20,657 nucleotides of DNA from a virus: the IMG/VR virus record IMGVR_UViG_3300033571_027961, positions 1 to 20,657 of that record. One strand, written 5' to 3'. The position numbers were made by a program, and so were the translations under genes. The notes below the pieces were generated by a model. The model saw only the letters and a list, made by a program, of their open reading frames with translations, did no database searches and had not been told where the DNA came from. Shown in pieces: positions 6,961 to 12,509 of this stretch. Position 1 is the stretch's first letter; each line of letters starts with the position of its first letter.

Positions 6961-7674
6961 ATGATGAACAACAAAAAAGATAACTTCAGAGATTTGATAA
7001 CACAAGTTCAGCAGCTGAACGAAAAATATCAAATCAAGAATTTTACCGAAGAAATCAAAAGTGTTTTCAGAACAATCAATATTGAAGAAAAAAATATTGA
7101 AAGCTTTTTAAACAATCCTGGTTCGGGAATGTATGGTTACATCTATCCGTTGGATAGCGTAGACCAAAAACAATTAGCCGAATGTATTTCCGAATATAAA
7201 AAGATAAAGAAAAAGTACAACTATAATTCTTACGTGCGCGAAGGTCATGCTTTGCGTAAAAATTTTCTTCAACAGCGAAAAAATTACATATTCAATTCTT
7301 CAAAATTTATTCGGTTCACAACCAGCGGCAAATTATCTGCGCTGGAGCGTTTGAATGTTGATTATGCCGAACAACAATTTGTTGCCAAGTGGGTTGAAAA
7401 GCTTTTGAAAAAAATCTTTCCAAACACTTTGATTATCGAATACGAAACATCGGATGGCACCACCAAAACAGCAGAGTTGCAATATCGAAAAATTGAACTC
7501 GGAGAAGACTACGTGGAAGCTCCGCTGATCGATCGTGTTGTGGGTGAAAATATGTTTGATACATTTTTGCTGAAATCTTTTTATAATGTTCAAACCGAAA
7601 GTTATCAATACTTTCCTGTCAAGTTTATTATAAATATGCGTGCAAAAGATCACCCTATGTTTTTTGAAGATTAA
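6961..7674 (+). CDS. Unknown protein inserted between gp44 and gp62
   Basis: 237 residues. Start ATG 6961 (or ATG 6964, the next codon) sits in TAATTATGA with no SD. The protein is Lys- and Asn-rich with an N-terminal helical part (residues 1-110, many Lys/Glu) and a more strand-like second half (EYETSDGTTKTAELQYRKIE, then FLLKSFYNVQTESYQYFPVK). It has no membrane segment, signal or metal motif that I can see. In T4, gene 62 follows 44 directly, so this gene is an insertion in that order. Its position and matching start region suggest co-expression with the clamp loader; function unknown. Confidence 0.75.
   Translation: MMNNKKDNFRDLITQVQQLNEKYQIKNFTEEIKSVFRTINIEEKNIESFLNNPGSGMYGYIYPLDSVDQKQLAECISEYKKIKKKYNYNSYVREGHALRKNFLQQRKNYIFNSSKFIRFTTSGKLSALERLNVDYAEQQFVAKWVEKLLKKIFPNTLIIEYETSDGTTKTAELQYRKIELGEDYVEAPLIDRVVGENMFDTFLLKSFYNVQTESYQYFPVKFIINMRAKDHPMFFED
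7629..7636 (+). promoter_or_regulatory. TATAAATA match inside a coding region
   Basis: An exact T4-late-type core in the last codons of the preceding gene, 40 nt before the gp62 start. The spacing suits a promoter, but the site lies in coding sequence (Ile-Ile-Asn-Met) and may be chance. Confidence 0.25.
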
Positions 7675-7676
7675 TT

Positions 7677-8063
7677 ATGAATCCTTTTGATTATGTAAAC
7701 TCGATAACAAATTCCAAAAACCCAATGATGAACGGCGATCCGCTCGAAGAGCGAGAATACAATCCATACATCACCAACAGAAGCTTGAGTAATTTTGCCG
7801 ATACGATATTTCTGGCTAATGCCATGAACACCAATCATCATATCGACAAACGAATGCAATACGATTATTTGTTTTACAGCACAAGCAAAAAGAAGCGATA
7901 TTCCAAATGGCACAAGCCCGAATACAACAATCAATTTGAAGTTGATGCCATCAAAACGGTGTTTGGTTACAGCGAAGCTCGTGCTCGTCAAGCTTTGAGC
8001 GTACTTAAACCCGAAGATATTGAAAAAATCTTAAAAGAGACTCAACACATGAACGGTAAATAA
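7677..8063 (+). CDS. 62: Clamp-loader small subunit (gp62)
   Basis: 128 residues, shorter than the 187 of T4 gp62 but like the short versions I recall from T4-like cyanophages. gp62 joins four gp44 subunits to form the loader. The typical pattern is visible: MNPFDYVNSIT, DPLEEREYNPYITNR, LANAMN, HIDKRMQYDYLF, KKKRYSKWHK, then a C-terminal helical part (FGYSEARARQALSVL). The start sequence is TAATTATGA, identical to that of the gene before it, with no SD. It is followed by regA, as in T4. Confidence 0.88.
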   Translation: MNPFDYVNSITNSKNPMMNGDPLEEREYNPYITNRSLSNFADTIFLANAMNTNHHIDKRMQYDYLFYSTSKKKRYSKWHKPEYNNQFEVDAIKTVFGYSEARARQALSVLKPEDIEKILKETQHMNGK

Positions 8064-8071
8064 TCTGTATT

Positions 8072-8079
8072 TATAAATA
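8072..8079 (+). promoter_or_regulatory. T4-type late promoter motif (TATAAATA) before regA
   Basis: An exact TATAAATA in the 48-nt gap between gp62 and regA, 32 nt before ATG 8112. A late-type signal on regA and its downstream genes would let them be made after the replisome genes. Confidence 0.5.
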
Positions 8080-8111
8080 ATCTTGAAACTGGTTGTTTTA
8101 GGATTATAAAA

Positions 8112-8549
8112 ATGAATACAGAATTTAAAGGTTTAGAAAGTCTAGTGGAAGTCACTTTAACCGATCCGCAAAATTTCTTGAAAATAAAAGAAACTTTGAC
8201 CCGAATTGGTGTTGCGAGTCGCAAAGAAAACACACTCTATCAATCGTGTCATATACTTCACAAACGCGGCAAATATTACATAGTTCACTTTAAAGAGTTG
8301 TTTGGTTTGGATGGTCACGATATAACTTTCGATGAAGACGATCTGGCTCGTAGAAATACCATCACAAATTTATTGGAAGATTGGGGCTTGATCAATATAG
8401 TAGATCAAGCAAAAACCGAGGAACCGGTTGCTTTGATGAACACAATCAAAGTATTGAATTACAAAGAAAAAAACGAGTGGAAACTTGTTCCCAAATACAA
8501 TATCGGAAAGAAAATTAAAAATGAAACTCAATCTGAAGAGCAAAATTAA
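8112..8549 (+). CDS. regA: RegA translational repressor
   Basis: 145 residues against 122 in T4. RegA binds A/U-rich mRNA around start codons and blocks ribosome entry on early genes, including 44, 45 and its own. Close matches to T4 RegA as I recall it include KIKETLTRIGVASRK, LYQSCHILHKRGKYYIVHFKE, LLEDWGLINIV and EWKLVPKYNIGKK. It has about 10 extra residues at the N-terminus and an acidic tail (NETQSEEQN). Start ATG 8112 is in ATTATAAAAATGAAT, A/U-rich without an SD, so self-control is plausible. Its last 29 nt overlap the lipoprotein gene in another frame. Confidence 0.95.
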   Translation: MNTEFKGLESLVEVTLTDPQNFLKIKETLTRIGVASRKENTLYQSCHILHKRGKYYIVHFKELFGLDGHDITFDEDDLARRNTITNLLEDWGLINIVDQAKTEEPVALMNTIKVLNYKEKNEWKLVPKYNIGKKIKNETQSEEQN

Positions 8550-8760
8550 GATTTTTGTTGCAGCAAGTGGATTCATTTTTCTGCCGGGGTGCAACAATGC
8601 CGTACAAGGCGGTTTAAGCGGTGCAGCCCTTGGAGCACTGGCTGGAATGGGTATCGGCTCGCTAACGGGCGATATGGGCAAAGGAGCGGCTGCTGGAGCC
8701 ATTATAGGTGGTGTAGGTGGTGCGATCATTGGCGATCAAAATCGCAGAAACGACAAGTGA
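8521..8760 (+). CDS. Glycine-zipper lipoprotein
   Basis: 79 residues from ATG 8521, inside the 3' end of regA; the start is set by the signal peptide. MKLNLKSKIKIFVAASGF is a basic then hydrophobic signal, followed by LPGC with Cys24 as predicted lipidation site (Pro at -2 is unusual for a lipobox). Residues about 28-70 are a Gly/Ala-rich glycine zipper (GAALGALAGMGIGSL, GAAAGAIIGGVGGAIIG), as in bacterial SlyB/OsmB/YmgG-type outer-membrane proteins that pack helices in membranes. It is expected in the cell envelope. In a phage it could change the host surface, for example to exclude other phages, but no such activity is shown. Confidence 0.75.
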   Translation: MKLNLKSKIKIFVAASGFIFLPGCNNAVQGGLSGAALGALAGMGIGSLTGDMGKGAAAGAIIGGVGGAIIGDQNRRNDK

Positions 8761-8767
8761 GACAAAA

Positions 8768-8971
8768 ATGATTAGCTTCAAACAATTTGTTGTTGAAAAC
8801 AAAAAGAAAGATTCTGTTCAAGATTTTTTGTCGGCTGCAGCAAAGATTGCTCGCGAGCAACGCTTGGAACGTGAACGTTTGGTAGGAAAACCAAGATCCA
8901 GTACATTTGGTGGTCGTCCGACCTCTAAACAAGATCGCAGAAGTTCTCGCCGAGAACTGCGAGATTATTAA
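8768..8971 (+). CDS. Small basic protein, MISFKQFVVE-type N-terminus
   Basis: 67 residues from ATG 8768, 7 nt after the lipoprotein stop; a longer frame from 8717 would overlap that gene. It starts MISFKQFVVENKKK, a short amphipathic leader seen at the start of many proteins of T4-like marine phages, then a helix (VQDFLSAAAKIAREQ) and an Arg/Ser-rich tail (SSTFGGRPTSKQDRRSSRR). The basic tail suggests nucleic-acid or virion binding. Function unknown. Confidence 0.6.
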   Translation: MISFKQFVVENKKKDSVQDFLSAAAKIAREQRLERERLVGKPRSSTFGGRPTSKQDRRSSRRELRDY

Positions 8972-8984
8972 GCAAAAACTACTA

Positions 8985-8990
8985 TATAAT
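8985..8990 (+). promoter_or_regulatory. Candidate -10 element before hsp20
   Basis: TATAAT in CTATATAATACT, in the 75-nt gap before hsp20. CTATATAAT also occurs at 4662-4670. I see no good -35. RNA would start near 8997 within the small hairpin at 8994-9014. Confidence 0.4.
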
Positions 8991-8993
8991 ACT

Positions 8994-9014
8994 GAGTTGC
9001 CCGATCGGGGACTC
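8994..9014 (+). promoter_or_regulatory. Leader hairpin upstream of hsp20
   Basis: GAGT (8994-8997) and CCC (9000-9002) pair with GGG (9007-9009) and ACTC (9011-9014) around a GATC loop, with a small internal mismatch (TG against G). There is no T-run directly after it, so it is more likely a leader element than a terminator. Confidence 0.35.
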
Positions 9015-9046
9015 GTGTAAAAACCTTGCTTTATAAGGAGGCAAAT

Positions 9047-9472
9047 ATGGATTTGGTTTTTAATAGTCCGCTGTTTCGTTCGTTTATTGGCTACGATGAT
9101 TTGTTCAAAGAACTGGAAGTTGTGCTGGCTTCCAAAGACAATTCAGCGTATCCACCGTTCAACGTGTGGTCGGTAAAACCCACACAGCAAGATGTAGCCG
9201 AAACTACGTATGTGGAACTTGCGGTTGCCGGTTTCAAGAAATGCGAATTGGATGCGTATCTTGAAAACAATGTGCTGACCGTCAAGGGGCAAAAGCAAAG
9301 CAACACACCCGTAACTGGATACCGTGGAATCGCCAAGCGCGATTTTGTGCGTCAATTTCGTGTGGGTGAAAAGTACGTGGTTCACAGTGCCAAACTCGAA
9401 GACGGCATCCTGACGATTCGTTTGGATTTGCCGATGGCCAAAAAGCTTGAAGCACGAATTGAAATTCAATAA
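9047..9472 (+). CDS. hsp20: Small heat-shock protein, Hsp20 family
   Basis: 141 residues. Start ATG 9047 has a strong SD (TATAAGGAGGCAAATATG). The N-terminus, FNSPLFRSFIGYDDLFKELE, is like that of bacterial IbpA-type proteins. The alpha-crystallin domain spans about residues 40-135 (YVELAVAGFKKCELDAYLEN, GYRGIAKRDFVRQFRV) and contains the closing DGILTIRLDLP strand. Such chaperones hold unfolding proteins in the cytoplasm without ATP. Hsp20 genes are common in marine T4-like phages, where they may protect replication or assembly proteins. It has its own promoter-like region and a terminator-like hairpin after it. Confidence 0.93.
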   Translation: MDLVFNSPLFRSFIGYDDLFKELEVVLASKDNSAYPPFNVWSVKPTQQDVAETTYVELAVAGFKKCELDAYLENNVLTVKGQKQSNTPVTGYRGIAKRDFVRQFRVGEKYVVHSAKLEDGILTIRLDLPMAKKLEARIEIQ

Positions 9473-9475
9473 CAC

Positions 9476-9507
9476 TTTGGCTGCGTTGAAAAGCGCAGCC
9501 AAATTTT
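9476..9507 (+). terminator. Rho-independent-type terminator after hsp20
   Basis: TTTGGCTGCG (9476-9485) pairs perfectly with CGCAGCCAAA (9494-9503). A T-G and a T-A pair extend the stem to a GAAA tetraloop (9488-9491), and TTTT follows. The SD of the dUTPase gene (TTAGGAG) starts at the end of the T-run. Confidence 0.7.
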
Positions 9508-9520
9508 AGGAGATTATATT

Positions 9521-10072
9521 ATGAGTCAATTGAATTTTGTTAAAAAATCAGTTCTGAAATATCATAAACTTTATGCGGATGTTGATGATTTGAAGTTTGC
9601 AACACAAGGTTCGGCTTGTGCGGACGTTCGTGCATATTTCGGTACACACGAACGTATGTTCAAAGTGTACGACAATAAAAACAAAGAAATGCAATACATG
9701 GCATTTCAACTTTTTACTGGCGACAAATTTCATACAATTTTAAATCCAGGCGATCGTGCATTGATTCCAACTGGAATTGTTTTGGATATTCCCGAAGGAT
9801 ATTCGGTGCGTGTGCATCCGCGTTCGGGAATGTCGTTCAAGACCGGATTATCGCTTTCGAATTGCGAAGGAATTGTTGACTGGGATTATGTTGAACAACT
9901 TTATATTTCTGTTGTTAACATCAGCGATTCGGAAGTACGCATCGATCATGGAGATCGTGTTGCGCAATTGGAATTGGTGAAGCTACCTGAATATACTATC
10001 GAGTTGGCAGATGCACGCCCGTCTGCAAAGACCGATCGTTCGGGTGGATTTGGTAGCACCGGCAAACAGTGA
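9521..10072 (+). CDS. dut: dUTPase (dUTP diphosphatase)
   Basis: 183 residues with a good SD (TTAGGAGATTATATTATG). It hydrolyses dUTP to dUMP and pyrophosphate, keeping uracil out of DNA and feeding thymidylate synthesis. The five trimeric-dUTPase motifs are present: I near residues 30-38 (GSACADVRA), II PRSG at 100-103, III GIVDWDY at 117-123 (Asp120 likely activates water), IV GDRVAQLEL, V DRSGGFGSTGKQ near the C-terminus. Motif III is somewhat unusual (VEQ in place of the common RGE). An insertion of about 25 residues (HERMFKVYDNKNKEMQY) lies between motifs I and II. It pairs with ThyX and the reductase in dTTP supply. Confidence 0.93.
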   Translation: MSQLNFVKKSVLKYHKLYADVDDLKFATQGSACADVRAYFGTHERMFKVYDNKNKEMQYMAFQLFTGDKFHTILNPGDRALIPTGIVLDIPEGYSVRVHPRSGMSFKTGLSLSNCEGIVDWDYVEQLYISVVNISDSEVRIDHGDRVAQLELVKLPEYTIELADARPSAKTDRSGGFGSTGKQ

Positions 10073-10082
10073 AAGGAACATT

Positions 10083-10427
10083 ATGACTCGCGATGAATTG
10101 TTGAAGAATCACGAAGAGCTTTGCAAGAAAGCACTCGAATTGATGCGCCGCAAGAATGCCGACTACGCAGGTTCGGGTGGCGATCAACCATTTGCAAATT
10201 TCACACGCTGCGAAGCTATGGGCATCTGCACCACCGAACAAGGTTTTCTTGTGCGCATGACCGACAAGATGAGTCGCCTCAGTTCGTTTGTGGAAACGGG
10301 AGTGTTTCAAGTCAAAGACGAAACACTCGAAGACACAATCGTTGATGTGATCAACTATGCGGTGCTGTTTGCATCGTTCATCAAAGATCGCAAAGATTTT
10401 CGTTGCGATAACAACACAACTTGGTGA
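10083..10427 (+). CDS. DUF1599/Nmad1-like protein
   Basis: 114 residues. The start is ATG 10083 with AAAGGAACATTATG; a longer frame from 10011 would overlap dUTPase. The pattern is LCKKALELMRRKNADYAGSG, then PFANFTRCEAMGI, VRMTDKMSRLSSFVETG and DTIVDVINYAVL. This resembles the DUF1599 (nucleotide modification associated domain 1) family, all-helical proteins related in fold to MazG/dUTPase-like NTP pyrophosphatases. Conserved acidic residues in the last two helices would bind metal. It lies between dUTPase and the polymerase, consistent with a role in the nucleotide pool, but the substrate is not known. Confidence 0.7.
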   Translation: MTRDELLKNHEELCKKALELMRRKNADYAGSGGDQPFANFTRCEAMGICTTEQGFLVRMTDKMSRLSSFVETGVFQVKDETLEDTIVDVINYAVLFASFIKDRKDFRCDNNTTW

Positions 10428-10432
10428 TTTTA

Positions 10433-10504
10433 GCCACCTTAGCAGAGTAGTAATGCGGTCGCCTTGTAAGCGTCAGAGCGCGGGTGCAAATCCCGCAGGT
10501 GGCT
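10433..10504 (+). tRNA. tRNA-Thr (anticodon TGT)
   Basis: 72 nt. The acceptor stem GCCACCT pairs fully with AGGTGGC. The D-arm is short (GCA/TGC with a 9-nt loop). The anticodon loop CTTGTAA carries TGT, reading ACA (Thr), on a stem with one T-T mismatch. The T-arm is GCGGG, TGCAAAT, CCCGC. The discriminator is T and CCA is not encoded. The T-loop starts TGCAAAT rather than the usual TTC, so the gene is slightly diverged. It ends 6 nt before the polymerase ATG, and five T residues follow the acceptor stem. Confidence 0.88.
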
Positions 10505-10510
10505 TTTTAT

Positions 10511-11785
10511 ATGAATACATTTTACACAAACGTTCAAACGAGCGGCGACAATATTTTGTATCGTGGTTACGAGAACGGCAAGCGTGTGGAACAGCGCATT
10601 GCATTTAGACCGACGTTGTATGTTCCTAGCAAAAATGCGACAGCAACATATCGCACCATCAAGGGTGTGGCTGTGGAACCAATTCAACCCGGAACCATTC
10701 GCGATTGCGAAGATTTTGTGGAAACATATTCGGATGTTCAAAACTTTGAGGTCCACGGTCATACCGATTGGATTTATCAATACATCTCTAGTTTGTATCC
10801 CAATCACGAGGATGCCGAGTATGACATGAATACGATTCGTACGGTGTACATAGATATTGAGAACGAATGCGAAGATGGCTTTAGCGATCCCAAAGACGCA
10901 AGCGAGAAAATCAATGTTATCACCGTTAGATACAATGATCGCAAGTATGTACTTGCGACAAACAATTTCATACTTCCTGAAGATGCGAATGTATATCAAC
11001 AAGTTTTTCAAGACGAAAAAGATCTTTTAGAAAAGTTTGTTGAGATTTGGCGAGAGATTGATCCGGATGTAGTGACAGGATGGAATGTTCGTTTCTACGA
11101 TATTCCATATATTGTGAATCGCATCAAGCGTGTGTTTGGCAAGCGCGGAAACGATGTGGCTCGCAGCCTTTCGCCGTGGCGCAATCTGCGTGACGACGAA
11201 GTAGATTACAAAGGCAAAACGCAACAGGTTTACAAAATCTCGGGCGTTGATATTCTCGATTACTACGAGTTGTATCGCAAGTATGTTCTTGCGCCACGCG
11301 AAAGCTACAAGCTTGATTATATCGCAAGCATAGAACTCGGCAAAAAGAAAGTTGATTATTCCGAGTACGGTCACATCCGAGATTTCTACACCAAAAACTT
11401 TCAAAAGTTTGTTGAATATAACGTTCAAGACGTGGATCTGGTTCGTGAACTGGACGACAAACTCAATCTGCTTGAACTGCACATATCGATGGCTTATCTC
11501 GCTAAAACCAATTACAACGATGTGTTTGGTCAAGTGCGAATGTGGGACACGATCATTTACAACCATCTGCTTCGCAGCAACATTGTGATCTCGCAACGTC
11601 GCGACAAAAACAAAGACAGTCAATACGCAGGCGCATACGTAAAAGATCCGATCGTTGGATTTCACGATTGGGTTGTGAGTTATGATTTAAATTCTATGTA
11701 TCCTATGACTATTTCACAATTTAATATTTGCCCTAGCAAGATGGTCACCGAAGAAGACCTGTTGCAGATGATCAAAAATTGCTAA
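10511..11785 (+). CDS. 43: DNA polymerase, N-terminal part (gp43A)
   Basis: 424 residues of a family B replicative polymerase, ending in a stop shortly after motif A. It holds the N-terminal domain and the 3'-5' proofreading exonuclease: Exo I with Asp115 and Glu117 (YIDIENE), Exo II TGWNVRFYD (Asp197), Exo III YNVQD (Tyr303, Asp307). Polymerase motif A is YDLNSMYP with catalytic Asp392. The sequence continues TISQFNICPSKMV and stops after MIKNC, so motifs B and C are absent and lie in the ORF at 12506. The two pieces sum to 872 residues, near the 898 of T4 gp43. ATG 10511 is the natural start; the only SD-like sequence upstream (AGGTGG, 10498-10503) is inside the tRNA acceptor stem. Confidence 0.93.
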   Translation: MNTFYTNVQTSGDNILYRGYENGKRVEQRIAFRPTLYVPSKNATATYRTIKGVAVEPIQPGTIRDCEDFVETYSDVQNFEVHGHTDWIYQYISSLYPNHEDAEYDMNTIRTVYIDIENECEDGFSDPKDASEKINVITVRYNDRKYVLATNNFILPEDANVYQQVFQDEKDLLEKFVEIWREIDPDVVTGWNVRFYDIPYIVNRIKRVFGKRGNDVARSLSPWRNLRDDEVDYKGKTQQVYKISGVDILDYYELYRKYVLAPRESYKLDYIASIELGKKKVDYSEYGHIRDFYTKNFQKFVEYNVQDVDLVRELDDKLNLLELHISMAYLAKTNYNDVFGQVRMWDTIIYNHLLRSNIVISQRRDKNKDSQYAGAYVKDPIVGFHDWVVSYDLNSMYPMTISQFNICPSKMVTEEDLLQMIKNC

Positions 11786-11786
11786 T

Positions 11787-11833
11787 TCCTAAATAAGATG
11801 GGGATACATACTATACCCCCATCTTATTTAGGA
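11787..11833 (+). promoter_or_regulatory. 17-bp hairpin burying the SD of the homing endonuclease
   Basis: TCCTAAATAAGATGGGG (11787-11803) is perfectly complementary to CCCCATCTTATTTAGGA (11817-11833), with a 13-nt loop. It begins one base after the gp43A stop codon. The right arm contains most of the AGGAG that precedes ATG 11841, so the folded RNA should block translation of the endonuclease. In T4, the I-TevI ribosome-binding site is known to be sequestered in a similar way. It may also slow or end transcription after gp43A. Confidence 0.75.
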
Positions 11834-11840
11834 GAATGCA

Positions 11841-12509
11841 ATGAAAAATAACTGTTACGTGTATCTGTATAAAGAAACAGAAGAATCCGAAGATCCGGGA
11901 TTTTATGTTGGAAAAGGTCACGACAATCGAAAAAATGCTCATTTAAAACCATCTCTATGGAAAAATCCGGAAAAAACGACAAATCCATACTTATATTATA
12001 AAATAAAATCAATGATGGAATCTGGTAAAAAACCACATATAGTTATTCTAGCCGAAAACATTTCAGACGAACAAGCATATAATATTGAACATGAATATAT
12101 TAAAAAACATGGTAGACGTTTTGTTGACGGTGGGATATTATTTAATATATCCGATTTTAAAGGTGGATCGTATTCTGGCTGTAAACGTCCAGAATGGTCA
12201 GAAGAATCTATACAATCTTTTCGCAAAGCTTGCAAAGGATTAAGGATATATGATCCTACTTATGAAGAATTATACGAAGAATTTGTAGTCAAAGGAAAAA
12301 CGAAGCCAGAGATAGCAAAAGAAAATAATTGCAGTGCTTCTTTAGTTAAAAAAAGAATACAGGAATTAGGAATCGCGGGAAAAAAACCAAAAGAACTTTT
12401 ATATCCAAAAAAGAAAAAATGGATATGCAAAAATTGTAATAAAGAATTTTATACACCAAATTGCATCAAAACTAGATTGTTTTGTTCTAGGGAATGCCGT
12501 TTCAAATGA
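11841..12509 (+). CDS. GIY-YIG homing endonuclease
   Basis: 222 residues, SD AGGAG inside a hairpin. The N-terminal GIY-YIG nuclease domain (about 5-100) shows YVYLY for the GIY part, FYVGKG for YIG, Arg30 (DNRKNAH) and a catalytic Glu in YNIEHEY (probably Glu83). Next are an HTH-like segment (about 140-178, KPEIAKENNCSASLVKKRIQ) and a C-terminal zinc finger with Cys196, Cys199, Cys215, Cys219. This is the form of freestanding phage enzymes of the Seg/Mob kind that cut an empty allele and copy themselves into it. It separates the two halves of gp43, and its stop overlaps the gp43B start (ATGA). Codons are visibly more A/T-rich than in gp43A. All catalytic motifs look intact. Confidence 0.9.
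   Translation: MKNNCYVYLYKETEESEDPGFYVGKGHDNRKNAHLKPSLWKNPEKTTNPYLYYKIKSMMESGKKPHIVILAENISDEQAYNIEHEYIKKHGRRFVDGGILFNISDFKGGSYSGCKRPEWSEESIQSFRKACKGLRIYDPTYEELYEEFVVKGKTKPEIAKENNCSASLVKKRIQELGIAGKKPKELLYPKKKKWICKNCNKEFYTPNCIKTRLFCSRECRFK

Noticed and set aside
8942-8958. Inverted repeat AGTTCTCG/CGAGAACT
   Set aside because: It lies in coding sequence with almost no loop and no T-run; it is explained by Ser/Arg/Glu codons.
9026-9046. Longer TTG start for Hsp20
   Set aside because: The strong AAGGAGG SD serves ATG 9047, and it would be inside the coding region of the longer form.
11786-12505. Group I intron in gp43
   Set aside because: Only 55 nt outside the endonuclease frame are non-coding, leaving little room for a ribozyme core, and the gp43B start overlaps the endonuclease stop by ATGA. 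A freestanding insertion explains the layout better.
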